Part shown: positions 1-8,378 of the stretch, piece by piece
Layout of the letters: each line of letters starts with the position of its first letter
Position numbering within the stretch: the stretch's first letter is position 1
Assembly (NCBI RefSeq): GCF_000317695.1
Contig: NC_019771.1
Span: 1,568,001-1,632,000, forward strand
From: Anabaena cylindrica PCC 7122
GTDB lineage: Bacteria > Cyanobacteriota > Cyanobacteriia > Cyanobacteriales > Nostocaceae
DNA: 64,000 bases
Direction: 5' to 3'
Notes under the pieces: generated by a model
What the model saw: only the letters and a program-made list of their open reading frames with translations
Told to the model about the DNA's origin: nothing
The model's database searches: none
Program-made: the position numbers and the translations under genes

Positions 1-216
1 GTGTGCGGTAGTTATTTCCCCAAAACGACGAGCAAAATTTACTTGTCCATTAGCATCAAGTTCTTGGTTGCGGAAGAAGATGACTTTATATTGAACTAAA
101 GCTTTTCTAATTTCGCTGATGATGTCATCACTAAGATGATCAGCTAGGTTCACACCTTTAATTTTTGCACCGATACGTCCAGCAATTAGTTTGATTTCTA
201 TGTTTTGATAACTCAT
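1..216 (-). CDS. TauD-like alpha-ketoglutarate dioxygenase (N-terminus, runs off window)
   Basis: The reverse strand from 216 encodes about 72 residues beginning MSYQNIEIKLIAGRIGAKI and continuing through LVQYKVIFFRNQEL and FARRFGEIT. This is the standard start of TauD/TfdA Fe(II)/2-oxoglutarate dioxygenases, which hydroxylate taurine, sulfonates or related substrates. The catalytic HxD motif lies further on and is outside the window, so substrate cannot be judged. The gene sits 44 bp downstream of the GST gene on the same strand, so the two may be cotranscribed. A TauD-type enzyme beside the organosulfur cluster is consistent with a sulfonate theme, which is inference. Confidence 0.8.
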   Translation of the reverse strand, partial: MSYQNIEIKLIAGRIGAKIKGVNLADHLSDDIISEIRKALVQYKVIFFRNQELDANGQVNFARRFGEITTAH

Positions 217-260
217 AAGTCTGTGTTCTCAATTTAGGAATAGTTGAATGCAGCGTTTCA

Positions 261-932
261 CTAAGCAGCGACGGGGACGGGAGTAGCAAATTTAGCATAT
301 CGCTCAATATAAAATTCTTTGGAGTGAGCGATCGCTTTCACTGATTCACGTTCTTTGAGCGCGTGTTTCCACTGTTTCACACGAGTGAATTCAGCAGGGA
401 TACCAAAGCTACGATAATGCTTAAGTGCAGCCCATCTTTCAAACCAGGGGAAAAAGGTAAAATCAACCAAACTGATAGATTCACCAAACCAGTAGGGACC
501 ATCTCCAGAAAGTTTCCCTAAACCTTCATTTTCAATAAATTCTAGATGTTTGTAGAGTTCTTGTTTCGCTTCTTCTTGTTTTTGGAAATCTGGACTACGT
601 AACAGCGTAGAAAAAGCAGGAACTAATCTAGTATTGGCAAAATCTATCCAAATCCGAGCCTGAGCTTTTGCAATAGGGTTGCTAGGTAAAAGCGGTGGAT
701 TGGGAAATACTTCATCCAGATATTCGTTAATAACTGCTGATTCCCAAACTCGATTTTCCCCATGAGTAATTGCAGGTACTTTTCCATAAGGAGAAACTCT
801 TGTAAAACCTTCTGGTTTATTCTGCAAATCAATTTCAATCAAATCGAAATCAATACCCTTTTCTTGAAGTACCAAGCGGGTACGGTGAGCATAAGGACAA
901 ACAACCGCACTATAAATCTTAATGTCAGCCAT
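261..932 (-). CDS. glutathione S-transferase family protein
   Basis: A 223-residue soluble GST. The N-terminal thioredoxin-like domain carries IYSAVVCPYAHRTRL near residues 6-20; the CPY motif in place of Tyr/Ser resembles Cys-type (omega-like) GSTs that act as thiol transferases or dehalogenases. KVPAI and ESAVINEYL make up the glutathione site, and an all-helical C-terminal domain follows. A longer reading from 1001 exists, but I chose ATG 932 because AAGGAA lies 8 bp upstream and the protein then begins MADIKIYS, as the family does. It is followed after 44 bp by the TauD-like gene on the same strand. Confidence 0.88.
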   Translation of the reverse strand: MADIKIYSAVVCPYAHRTRLVLQEKGIDFDLIEIDLQNKPEGFTRVSPYGKVPAITHGENRVWESAVINEYLDEVFPNPPLLPSNPIAKAQARIWIDFANTRLVPAFSTLLRSPDFQKQEEAKQELYKHLEFIENEGLGKLSGDGPYWFGESISLVDFTFFPWFERWAALKHYRSFGIPAEFTRVKQWKHALKERESVKAIAHSKEFYIERYAKFATPVPVAA

Positions 933-1288
933 GTTTAAATTCCTTAGTAAATTAGGATTTGCATTTGGGTATGGGGAATTTTTTACATCAAAAACGCCCA
1001 AATCTTAAATAATCAGTAGTTACTGGCAATAACGAGATCAGCGCAGACATGACTATTGCCAGTTATCTGTGCATCACCCTTGACGGGGTTGAATAATTTA
1101 TTGACGACTTGAGACAAAATAAAAACTACAGTTTGTTGACCGAGTTACTGGTGATTGTTTTATTAGTATTACATGACTAGAAAGAAATTTCAAGTGGTTT
1201 GACAAGAAAATAGATGTTTAACCAAATTTATGGCTGACTAATGATTAGCATATCTAAATAATTGTTAAGTTATACTTGAGAACAAAAG

Positions 1289-1648
1289 ATGAAATCAAAA
1301 ACTATGAATACAAATACTGACATTACTGGTTTTCATGCACATATTTATTTTGATACCGCTAGTCTTGAAGCAGCTACTCGTGTAAGAGAAGGGTTAGGTG
1401 CTAAATTTGATGTAAGATTGGGACGTTGGCATGAACAGCCTGTAGGACCACACCCCAAATCAATGTATCAAGTTGCTTTTTTACCACATCAGTTTAGTGA
1501 AGTTGTGACTTGGTTAATGCTTAACCGTGAAGGTTTAGATATTTTGGTTCACCCAGAAACGGGAGATGATGTCAAAGATCATACAGATCATTCTCTGTGG
1601 TTGGGAGAAAAACTACCGTTGAATATTGAGTTTCTACAAAGGTTATAG
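1289..1648 (+). CDS. DOPA 4,5-dioxygenase family protein
   Basis: A 119-residue protein with GFHAHIYFD near the N-terminus, HEQPVGPHPKSMYQVAF in the middle and LVHPETGDDVKDHTDHSLWLGE near the end. These conserved His clusters are typical of the small DOPA-dioxygenase family of extradiol ring-cleaving enzymes, which are usually about 110-120 residues, so it looks complete. A start at 1304 (MNTNTD) is also possible. The upstream 290 bp hold no gene and must contain its promoter. Its position between a GST/TauD pair and the monooxygenase cluster suggests aromatic or xenobiotic oxidation; the substrate is unknown. Confidence 0.8.
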   Translation: MKSKTMNTNTDITGFHAHIYFDTASLEAATRVREGLGAKFDVRLGRWHEQPVGPHPKSMYQVAFLPHQFSEVVTWLMLNREGLDILVHPETGDDVKDHTDHSLWLGEKLPLNIEFLQRL

Positions 1649-1686
1649 CAGGTGACAGGGAACAGGTGACAGTGTAGGCAATTTCA

Positions 1687-2151
1687 CTATATCGTAGTCG
1701 CCTTTCTACGATTGGGTTATTTGAAAATTCACTTTATCCGCAAATTCCCGAAACCCTAAAAATTATTCGTGCTGCTGGTTATCAAACTTTTGTAGCGACT
1801 TCTAAACCTCAGATTTATGCTACGCGCATTATTGAATATTTTGATTTAGCACCTTTGTTTAATGGTGTTTATGGTAGTGAATTAGATGGTAATAGAAGTG
1901 TGAAAGGTGATTTAATTTCCTACATTATAGATAGAGAGAGCCTTTTACCTTCTACTGTTGTTATGGTAGGCGATAGCGAAGCGCTGCTGCAAGCAGATCG
2001 CTCTCATGATATCATTGGGGCTAAGAAAAATAATATTGCTTCAATTGGTGTGACTTATGGTTATGGAAGTAGGGAGGAATTGGAAACTCACGGTGCTGAT
2101 TTGATTGCTGATTGTCCAAAGGAAATTCCCACATTACTGCCTTTGATTTGA
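1687..2151 (+). pseudogene. HAD-superfamily phosphatase (Gph-like), 5' truncated
   Basis: One open frame reads LYRSRLSTIGLFENSLYPQI, then TLKIIRAAGYQTFVATSKP and VVMVGDSEALLQADRSHDII, ending at the stop at 2151. VATSKP (motif II Ser/Thr region) and GDS (motif IV) are diagnostic of phosphoglycolate-phosphatase-type HAD hydrolases. The family's first motif (DxDGT) and about 70-80 N-terminal residues are missing, and an in-frame TAG lies at 1675 just before homology begins. The 5' part has been replaced by sequence following the DOPA dioxygenase gene. The internal ATG at 1855 would make only a 98-residue fragment lacking the catalytic Asp, so I call it dead. Confidence 0.8.
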
Positions 2152-2209
2152 TTAAGATACAAAATTTAAACCTATTTAGTAATAGCAAGAAATGAAAACA
2201 AATTCATGA

Positions 2210-2645
2210 TTAAGGGACTATTACTAATTGAGCAATTTGATTACTCAATCGTGTAAAGTCTTTAGCATTCAAAGTAACTATCTGATCTATATTATGTTTA
2301 ATGGCAATTTGAGCAATTAAAGCATCATAAATTACACCACCCATAATATTTAACTTCACCATTTCGTTCAACGACTTGCTGATAATCTTCTGTAGTTAGA
2401 GGAATAATTTCAAAATGTTTTAAATTAGTATCAATCAGTTGTTTAGTGATTCGAGGAGATAGACGAGGTTTAATAGGAAGACTTGTTAAAACTCGATAAA
2501 GTTCTGCTAATGTTCTAGTACAAATTATTCCTTGAATTGCTTGTGTTTGTACTTGTTGTAGCCAAGGCAAACATTTTTGATGTTCTGGATGTTCTAACCA
2601 TAACCCTGCTACAATCACAGAAGTATCAAATAATACTTTTATCAT
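2210..2645 (-). pseudogene. VapC-like PIN-domain toxin, frameshifted
   Basis: Starts MIKVLFDTSVIVAGLWLEHP (the DTSV acidic residue of PIN nucleases) and runs in frame to VVERNGEVKYYGW, then stops at 2325. From about 2345 the adjacent frame continues the family pattern: IMGGVIYDALIAQIA, then IDQIVTLNAKDFTRL and a stop at 2210. The combined length of about 145 residues is normal for a PIN toxin, and the span differs by one base from a multiple of three. A single-base indel around 2340 therefore splits an otherwise complete gene. It is 8 bp downstream of an AbrB-type antitoxin gene. Confidence 0.85.
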
Positions 2646-2653
2646 CTAATTTT

Positions 2654-2890
2654 TTAGTATCGTAATTTCTCAATCAGTGTATTAATATCTTCATCAGCAG
2701 TTAAAGTAGCAGAAAAAGTTAATATACCGTCTTCTTCTAATAGTTCAACATCTTCCGTAATGGGTGTTAAAATTAGCCTTCCTGCCTCTATTTTTAAGGA
2801 TAATTTAGACTCTTCATTTAGTCTTAATTGTTGTCTTAAATTTTCAGGAAGAGTGATTTGTCCATTTTTAGTGACTGTTATAACTTCCAT
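2654..2890 (-). CDS. AbrB/MazE-type antitoxin (VapB-like)
   Basis: A 78-residue protein starting MEVITVTKNGQITLPENLRQ, the swapped-hairpin SpoVT/AbrB DNA-binding fold that opens VapB-like antitoxins, followed by a short acidic tail that normally wraps the toxin. It precedes the frameshifted PIN gene by 8 bp, the usual antitoxin-toxin order. It looks intact while its toxin is broken, so it may now only act as a DNA-binding autoregulator. Confidence 0.8.
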   Translation of the reverse strand: MEVITVTKNGQITLPENLRQQLRLNEESKLSLKIEAGRLILTPITEDVELLEEDGILTFSATLTADEDINTLIEKLRY

Positions 2891-2966
2891 TATTGTTTTG
2901 TTTGATTTTTTTGCTTATTCCAATTATACAATAAATTTACATTGTGTGATCATCAGTAGCGTGTTG

Positions 2967-3280
2967 TTATCCTTCTTCTTCAACTTGGAGGAATAGGAAA
3001 TTTGCAATGCCATTATCATCACAAAATCTACCGATATTATCAAGTCTCTCAAGCGTGGCAGGAATAGATACCCTTTCATCTGATCCATCCATACCAGTAA
3101 GCGTTACTTGTCCATGAGAGATTGGTATGTAATTTCCTTTCTTTTGTTGACAGGCAACTTGAAGCATTGACATCAAGTTTTTTTGTTTTCCAGATTTAGC
3201 TTTTACAAGTTCTTTAAGTTCTAAATCTGTCCATAGTAATTTGGAACTCCGATATGTTTTATCGAATTCATAAGTATCCC
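2967..3280 (-). pseudogene. unrecognised reading frame without a clear start
   Basis: A reverse-strand frame is open from just after a TAG near 3283 to the stop at 2967. It reads RDTYEFDKTYRSSKLLWTD, then LKELVKAKSGKQKNLMSML and ends ANFLFLQVEEEG. The only ATG (3176) would give 69 residues, but the upstream part is equally protein-like, so the gene probably lost its start. I do not recognise the family. It lies between two TA modules, in a stretch where every neighbour is a small mobile gene or remnant. Confidence 0.35.
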
Positions 3281-3467
3281 TATGCTAGATACAGGTAGAT
3301 GCCCAAGAATCAAAATGAGGTGGCTCTTTTCCAGGTTTATGTGCCAATATAAAAAGTTCCCAAATAGCTGCTTGTTTTATCCATTTTGACTGTCGTTGTA
3401 ACTGATGGCTAAAGTGAGAGATACATGAATTTGACCCTAATTTGCAATTTCCCTGATAAGTATCCCA

Positions 3468-3608
3468 ATGCTGACGCTTATTGAATGGATTGAAGAACAA
3501 GCAATTTTAGAGTTTCTTGATTTTGCATCAATTTACCGAAACAGCTATGAACGAAATTATCAATCAGAAAATGTTAAAAAGTATTTGTCAAATGATGATG
3601 AACTTTAA
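3468..3608 (+). CDS. hypothetical 46-residue protein
   Basis: A short plus-strand frame starting MLTLIEWIEEQAILEFLDFA and ending YLSNDDEL; strongly acidic with an amphipathic N-terminal half. It overlaps the end of the downstream minus-strand vapC by 4 bp. There is no obvious ribosome binding site. It could be the tail of a larger lost gene. No function is assigned. Confidence 0.25.
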   Translation: MLTLIEWIEEQAILEFLDFASIYRNSYERNYQSENVKKYLSNDDEL

Positions 3609-4006
3609 CGAATCAAATTAATTGTAATTCCCAGAGATAAACTACACCATACTTTATCTGCTGTTAATACAGGTAAATTCAAGCGTTTTCCTAAAGCAAG
3701 ACAAGCACGATCTCCTAATGATAATCCTGCACTTTTTGTTAAAGGTCGAAATTTAGCTATGATTATAGCATCTTCCTCATTGCAAGCAATAATTTCTAGA
3801 CTATTTTCTAATAATCCTTCATCTCTCAATCGTTTAATAATTTCGTCTGGTGATTCTCCTAAATCAACAATTTTTGACAATACCTCTACCCAATTAATAA
3901 TACTGATATAACACCCATTAATCAAAGCATTTTCTACAATTTCTGCTCCTGGTTCATCTCTAAGATAAGCTAAAAAAGCAGAAGCATCTAAGACAGATTT
4001 ATTCAC
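3605..4006 (-). CDS. vapC: VapC-type PIN-domain toxin
   Basis: A complete 133-residue PIN-domain ribonuclease. The acidic active-site residues are visible in DASAFLAYLRDEPGAE (N-terminal Asp, then Glu), the central NWVEVLSK Glu, the GDRACLALG Asp and the VLTAD Asp near the C-terminus. VapC toxins cleave tRNA or rRNA until bound by VapB. The start codon lies 8 bp inside the end of the upstream vapB gene, giving translational coupling. Confidence 0.9.
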   Translation of the reverse strand: MNKSVLDASAFLAYLRDEPGAEIVENALINGCYISIINWVEVLSKIVDLGESPDEIIKRLRDEGLLENSLEIIACNEEDAIIIAKFRPLTKSAGLSLGDRACLALGKRLNLPVLTADKVWCSLSLGITINLIR

Positions 4007-4271
4007 TTAAATACTCCTGTCTGCGTTCCTGGATGAGTTCATCTACCAAGTTTCTATCAGGTGATTTATCTTTTAATAAACCTCTTAATTTTTTAACTTG
4101 TTGTTTGAGACTGACTAATTGGAGTTTACCATTATCTTCCAGAGTTAAAATTAATCTATCTCCAGATTCTAAATTAAGTATTTCTTGGATTTCTTGGGGT
4201 AAAGTTAAACGTCCTTCCGGTTCAATATCAAGTGTATAGTGTTGAGGGATTGATGAATTAGCAAGTGTCAT
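3999..4271 (-). CDS. vapB: VapB-type AbrB-fold antitoxin
   Basis: A 90-residue antitoxin. Residues about 13-50 (YTLDIEPEGRLTLPQEIQEI) form the AbrB/SpoVT DNA-binding domain, and the rest is a charged toxin-binding helix ending LIQERRQEYLSE. It is the first gene of a two-gene operon with the overlapping vapC. AT-rich sequence upstream of 4271 should hold the autoregulated promoter. This is the only TA pair in the left cluster in which both genes look intact. Confidence 0.88.
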   Translation of the reverse strand: MTLANSSIPQHYTLDIEPEGRLTLPQEIQEILNLESGDRLILTLEDNGKLQLVSLKQQVKKLRGLLKDKSPDRNLVDELIQERRQEYLSE

Positions 4272-4364
4272 AGTTTGATATTTCCTTGTTTTCTACCTAT
4301 TTCTAGTTTAGCAAAACTCTAAAAGTTAAAAAATAAATCTCAGCTTTTGCTCTATCTTCAAACC

Positions 4365-4697
4365 CTACTCATCAATCTCCATTGCCAAATCTTCAAAATT
4401 AGTAATTGTCACTTCCACATCAGGAAATATTGCCGTTATTTTCAACTCTCCTCCCATAGCTTCAATAACTTGTCGCAGATGACTAACATACATATCAGTA
4501 CGATTCTCTAATCTAGAAATAGCGGGTTGTTTAATTTGCAACTTTTCAGCTAATTCAGCTTGAGACATTTTTAAAGATTGGCGTAATTCTGCTAATGCCA
4601 TTTCTTCTTTTAATTTAGCTGTTTGACTGGCAATTTGGGCTTTTCTTTCTGCGGAGAAATCTTTAGTAAGATTGCTAAACTTTTTATGTCCTGTCAT
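4365..4697 (-). CDS. higA: XRE-family antitoxin (HigA-like), toxin partner deleted
   Basis: A 110-residue protein with an HTH-XRE domain at about 35-90: LRQSLKMSQAELAEKLQIKQ followed by AISRLENRTDMYVSHLRQVI. The C-terminal KITAIFPD stretch is typical of HigA-like antitoxins of the toxin-first type. The start ATG overlaps the stop of the remnant higB as ATGA. Since the toxin is non-functional the protein is an orphan regulator, which may still repress the shared promoter. Confidence 0.85.
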   Translation of the reverse strand: MTGHKKFSNLTKDFSAERKAQIASQTAKLKEEMALAELRQSLKMSQAELAEKLQIKQPAISRLENRTDMYVSHLRQVIEAMGGELKITAIFPDVEVTITNFEDLAMEIDE

Positions 4698-4817
4698 ATT
4701 AAACCCTCTCGACTAATTTCTTGAAGATATTCTTCATAAAGACGATCTGCTATAGGAATATATTTTTCATAAAATCGTTAGTTCAAACTCATTCGTATAT
4801 TCTATTTCCCAACTCAC
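4694..4817 (-). pseudogene. higB: HigB-like toxin with internal deletion
   Basis: On the reverse strand a GTG at 4817 opens VSWEIEYTNEFELTIL then stops. In another frame FYEKYIPIADRLYEEYLQEI followed by SREGLI runs to a TGA overlapping the higA start. Both pieces match the two ends of phage-derived HigB/Gp49-like toxins (about 100-120 residues), but about 60 central residues are absent. The exact N- and C-terminal ends are kept, so this is an internal deletion and not a random fragment. Confidence 0.8.
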
Positions 4818-5320
4818 GTTTTATTATATTACGTTGATGTAATAAATCATAGCTCTAATTTGTCAATTTTCACAACGAATAAAATTTTTTACTTATCACT
4901 GAGTGATTTTTGACTAAAAAACTTACTAGTATAGTACGCTAGTCCTATATTTTGTGCAAATTGAGCGATCGCGTTCTGTCTACCAGATGCGATCGCACAC
5001 CCTAAAGCCGTCAAATACTTAGAATATCTAAAAATTAGCTAACAATAAATTTAGCTCGCCATATTTTTATAAAAGGTACTTGCTTTTTCATGAGAGTTGT
5101 GAGATTCTACTATTAATCTACGCTAATCCAGTCGAGATACAGTAGTTTTATCAACAACCCACAACTAACGCTAATGCCTACAACTATGGCTAAGGAGTTC
5201 AAAAAGCTTTCCCAACAAATAAATATGCGGTAGTCACATTGATATATATGACAACTGCCAGACAAGAAAATTTTTATCATCCTATATTCATTTAGTAAAA
5301 AATATTACTTGGAGTCCAAT
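4818..5320 (+). promoter_or_regulatory. intergenic region upstream of the monooxygenase cluster
   Basis: About 500 bp without a gene between the TA patch (reading left) and the first monooxygenase (reading right), so promoters for both directions should lie here. Visible items are two HIP1 octamers near 4970-5000, an imperfect inverted repeat with arms ACTAG/CTAGT around 4925-4943 that could be an operator, and GGAG at 5311-5314 placed 6 bp before the ATG at 5321. No riboswitch is recognisable. Confidence 0.4.
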
Positions 5321-6664
5321 ATGAGCCAACAACAAAAACAACTAAGACTAGGTGCATTTTTACCCGGAGCAGGTCAGCACGTTGCCGCTTGGAGACATCC
5401 CCAAGCACAAAGTAATGGCGCTCTCAACATTGAGCATTATAAGCAGATAGCCCAGACAGCCGAACGTGGTAAATTCGACGCATTTTTTCTCGCCGACGGT
5501 TTAGCCTTACAACAACGCCGTGGTGCGGAAGGACGCACAGCCTTCGGTGGGGACTTTGAACCTGTCACCCTCTTCTCAGCCTTGTCTGCGGTGACAGAAA
5601 AGATTGGTTTTATCGCCACTGCTTCTACTACTTATGAAGATCCGTATATTCTCGCACGCAAATTTGCTTCCTTAGATCATATTTCTGGGGGAAGAGCCGG
5701 CTGGAATGTAGTCACAACAGGAAGTAGTGAAACAGCCGGCAATTTCGGTTTGGAAAACCATCCTATTCACGCAGATCGCTATATTCGCGCCCATGAATTT
5801 ATTGATGTGGTGAAAGGTTTGTGGGATAGCTGGGAAGACGATGCTTTTGTTCGTGATAAGGAAACAGCTTTTTACTACGACCCCAATAAAATACATGAAC
5901 TTAACCATAAAGGCAGATTTTTCTCCGTGCGCGGACCATTGAATATTGCCCGTCCGCCCCAAGGTTATCCTGTAATTGTCCAAGCAGGTTCTTCTGAAGA
6001 TGGTAAAGAACTGGCGGGAAGAACTGCGGAAGTTATATTTACTGCTCAACAAACCCTAGAAGATGCTCAAGCCTTCTACGCAGACGTTAAAGGTAGATTA
6101 GCAAAATATGGCCGCACACCAGACCAACTCAAAGTTATGCCCGGTGTCTTTCCCGTAGTTGGTATCACAGAGGCAGAGGCAAAAGCCAAGTATCAGGAAC
6201 TACAGGATTTAATTCATCCTCAAGTTGGTTTGGCTTTATTACAGGGACTCATAGGCACGGATCTTTCCTCTTATCCTCTGGATGGACCACTACCAGATTT
6301 ACCAGAAACCAATGATAACAAAAGCCGCCAAGCATTATTAATTGATATTGCTCGTAAACACAATTTTACCATTCGTGAGCTTTATCAATGGATTGCGGGA
6401 GCGCGTGGTCATTGGACAATTATCGGTACACCAGTGCAAATTGCAGATCAACTGGAAAGCTGGTTTGTTAATGATGCTGCTGACGGCTTCAATATTATGC
6501 CTCCTTATCTTCCCGGTGGATTAGATGATTTTGTTGACTTGGTAATTCCTGAACTACAACGGCGGGGCTTATTTCGTACTGAGTATGAAGGAACAACTCT
6601 GCGTGAAAATCTGGGTTTATCTCGTCCAGTTAATCAATATCAAAAGGTATTAGCAGCAGTTTAA
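5321..6664 (+). CDS. FMN-dependent monooxygenase, NtaA/SnaA/DszA family
   Basis: A 447-residue bacterial-luciferase-fold enzyme. Recognisable parts are RLGAFLPGAGQHVAAWRHP at the N-terminus, FDAFFLADG, EPVTLFSALSAVTEKIGF, the GGRAGWNVVTTG flavin-site motif, RPPQGYPVIVQAGSSEDG and the C-terminal DGFNIMPPYLPGGLDDF. Members of this family oxidise nitrilotriacetate, dibenzothiophene sulfone or pristinamycin precursors using FMNH2 from a separate reductase. A TTG at 5309 is in frame, but the GGAG spaced 6 bp before ATG 5321 decides the start. It is followed after 98 bp by a close paralogue. No flavin reductase gene is seen in the cluster. Confidence 0.9.
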   Translation: MSQQQKQLRLGAFLPGAGQHVAAWRHPQAQSNGALNIEHYKQIAQTAERGKFDAFFLADGLALQQRRGAEGRTAFGGDFEPVTLFSALSAVTEKIGFIATASTTYEDPYILARKFASLDHISGGRAGWNVVTTGSSETAGNFGLENHPIHADRYIRAHEFIDVVKGLWDSWEDDAFVRDKETAFYYDPNKIHELNHKGRFFSVRGPLNIARPPQGYPVIVQAGSSEDGKELAGRTAEVIFTAQQTLEDAQAFYADVKGRLAKYGRTPDQLKVMPGVFPVVGITEAEAKAKYQELQDLIHPQVGLALLQGLIGTDLSSYPLDGPLPDLPETNDNKSRQALLIDIARKHNFTIRELYQWIAGARGHWTIIGTPVQIADQLESWFVNDAADGFNIMPPYLPGGLDDFVDLVIPELQRRGLFRTEYEGTTLRENLGLSRPVNQYQKVLAAV

Positions 6665-6762
6665 AAATTGGGTTTCGCGCAAAGTCGCAAAGGAGCAAAG
6701 TTTTAGATTTTAAATCTAAGGTTGAGCCAATTTGTAATTACACTATACAAAGATAAAAATAT

Positions 6763-8127
6763 ATGAGTGCAAAACGTCAGTTTCGGTTAGGTGCATTTAT
6801 TCAAGCTACTGGTCATCATATTTCTGCTTGGCGACACCCCAATACACAAATAGATGCAGGTTTGAATTTTGAGCATTACAAAGAAATTACTCAAACTGCG
6901 GAACGGGGGTTATTTGATGCGGTTTTTCTAGCAGATAGTCCAGGAATTTGGGGTGGTTCTCCTGAAACTCAAATTCGTAATGGGAAAATAGCTCATTTTG
7001 AGCCTGTTACTCTATTTTCTGCCTTATCCTCTGTCACCAAAAACATCGGTTTTATTTCCACTGCTTCTACTACCTATGAAGAACCGTACACATTGGCACG
7101 GAAGTTTGCATCCCTAGACCATTTGAGTAAGGGACGTGCGGGATGGAATGTAGTGACTACAGGGAATGAAAATGCGGCGGCTAATTTTGGACTGGAACAT
7201 CATCCAGAACACAGCCAACGTTATGAACGGGCTGAAGAGTTTGTGGAAGTGGTGCAAGGATTGTGGGATAGTTGGGAAGATGATGCCTTCATTCGTGATC
7301 GAGAATCTGGTGTTTATTTTGATGCTGATAAACTGCACACATTAAATCATAAAGGCAAACATTTTTCTGTTAGGGGTCCTTTAAATGTAAGCCGTCCACC
7401 CCAAGGCTACCCAGTCATTGTTCAAGCCGGCGCTTCTGAACCAGGAAGAGATTTAGCTGCTCGTACTGCTGAGGTAATTTTTACAGCTAATCAAACCTTA
7501 GCTGATGCTCAGGAATTTTATGCAGATGTCAAAGGGCGGCTGGCGAAATACGATCGCTCCCCCGATGATCTCAAAATCATGCCCGGTGCTTTTCCCATCA
7601 TCGGACGAACTGAAGAAGAAGCTCAGGAAAAATACGAGTTTCTGCAATCTTTAATTCATCCCGATGTAGCTTGGGGAATCCTCAGAAATTATTACAAAGG
7701 TGTGGATTTATCACAATACTCCTTTGATGATTTAGCACCGGAATTGCCTAGTGATACTAACAATAATAAAAGTCGCTTGAAACTGGTCACAGATTTGGCT
7801 ACTCGCGGTAGTCTTACCCTACGTCAATTGTACCTATCTTTGGCAACAGCACGGGGTCATCGTACCATTTTGGGTACTCCTGAAGCGATCGCTGATCAAT
7901 TAGAAGAATGGTTTATCAATGGTGCGGCGGATGGTTTCAATATTATGCCACCGATCCTACCTACAGGGTTGGATGAGTTTGTCAACTTAGTCATTCCTGT
8001 TTTGCAAAAACGTGGATTATTCCGCACTGAATATGAGGGTAGTACCTTGCGTGAAAATCTGGGTTTACGTCGTCCAGTTAACCGTTTTGCTGTGAAACAA
8101 CAGGAGAAAACGCTGGCATTTGCGTGA
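6763..8127 (+). CDS. FMN-dependent monooxygenase, NtaA/SnaA/DszA family (paralogue)
   Basis: A 454-residue protein colinear with the preceding gene and clearly paralogous: RLGAFIQATGHHISAWRHP, EPVTLFSALSSVTKNIGF, KGRAGWNVVTTGNENAAANF, RPPQGYPVIVQAGASEPG and DGFNIMPPILPTGLDEF all align. The substrate-side loop after FLADS (GIWGGSPETQIRN) differs from the first copy (GLALQQRRGAEGR), so the two probably act on different substrates or steps. The start ATG follows an A-rich spacer. A stem-loop lies just after the stop. Confidence 0.9.
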   Translation: MSAKRQFRLGAFIQATGHHISAWRHPNTQIDAGLNFEHYKEITQTAERGLFDAVFLADSPGIWGGSPETQIRNGKIAHFEPVTLFSALSSVTKNIGFISTASTTYEEPYTLARKFASLDHLSKGRAGWNVVTTGNENAAANFGLEHHPEHSQRYERAEEFVEVVQGLWDSWEDDAFIRDRESGVYFDADKLHTLNHKGKHFSVRGPLNVSRPPQGYPVIVQAGASEPGRDLAARTAEVIFTANQTLADAQEFYADVKGRLAKYDRSPDDLKIMPGAFPIIGRTEEEAQEKYEFLQSLIHPDVAWGILRNYYKGVDLSQYSFDDLAPELPSDTNNNKSRLKLVTDLATRGSLTLRQLYLSLATARGHRTILGTPEAIADQLEEWFINGAADGFNIMPPILPTGLDEFVNLVIPVLQKRGLFRTEYEGSTLRENLGLRRPVNRFAVKQQEKTLAFA

Positions 8128-8134
8128 TTTTTAC

Positions 8135-8169
8135 AGATCTCCGACTGCTTCAAGAAGTCGGGGGGATCT
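8135..8169 (+). terminator. stem-loop after the second monooxygenase
   Basis: Arms 8135-8146 (AGATCTCCGACT) and 8156-8169 (AGTCGGGGGGATCT) pair almost perfectly around a 9-nt loop, 8 bp after the stop codon. No U-run follows, so it may be an mRNA-stabilising hairpin or one copy of a dispersed Nostocales hairpin repeat and not a strict intrinsic terminator. Confidence 0.55.
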
Positions 8170-8275
8170 AAACCACCCCGTCAGCACAGACGTTAAAAGC
8201 CTACCGGAGTCTATGCAGACTATCGGAAAGTTAGGCTTGTCCAAAAGACAAGAATCTCACGTTTAAAACTCAAGT
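8170..8275 (+). other. structured non-coding stretch, possibly an IS200/IS605 right-end / omega-RNA relic
   Basis: Three nested or consecutive stems are visible: GCCTA 8199-8203 with TAGGC 8232-8236, an inner AGTCT/AGACT stem around loop ATGC (8208-8221), and CTTGTC 8236-8241 with GACAAG 8247-8252, followed by AATCTCACG. In my memory this order resembles the 3' guide-scaffold region of cyanobacterial TnpB elements, but no tnpB is present nearby. It lies in the 250-bp leader of the amidohydrolase gene, so a cis-regulatory leader is the alternative. The structure is seen; the identity is inference. Confidence 0.3.
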
Positions 8276-8378
8276 CAAAATCAGCAGCACGATTTCCCAC
8301 AGATTCCCGATTTTTTGAAAATTCATAACTTTTAGAAGTCAGGTATCTAAATTGTCTTGTAACTTTTCTAAGGAAAAT

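Noticed and set aside
3285..3500. Minus-strand 71-codon frame between two TA modules
   Set aside because: Trp/His-rich composition without a hydrophobic core pattern; probably out of frame with an older lost gene.
5672..6052. Minus-strand frame of 126 codons within the first monooxygenase gene
   Set aside because: Antisense to strongly conserved monooxygenase sequence; an analogous shadow appears at 7114-7338 in the paralogue.
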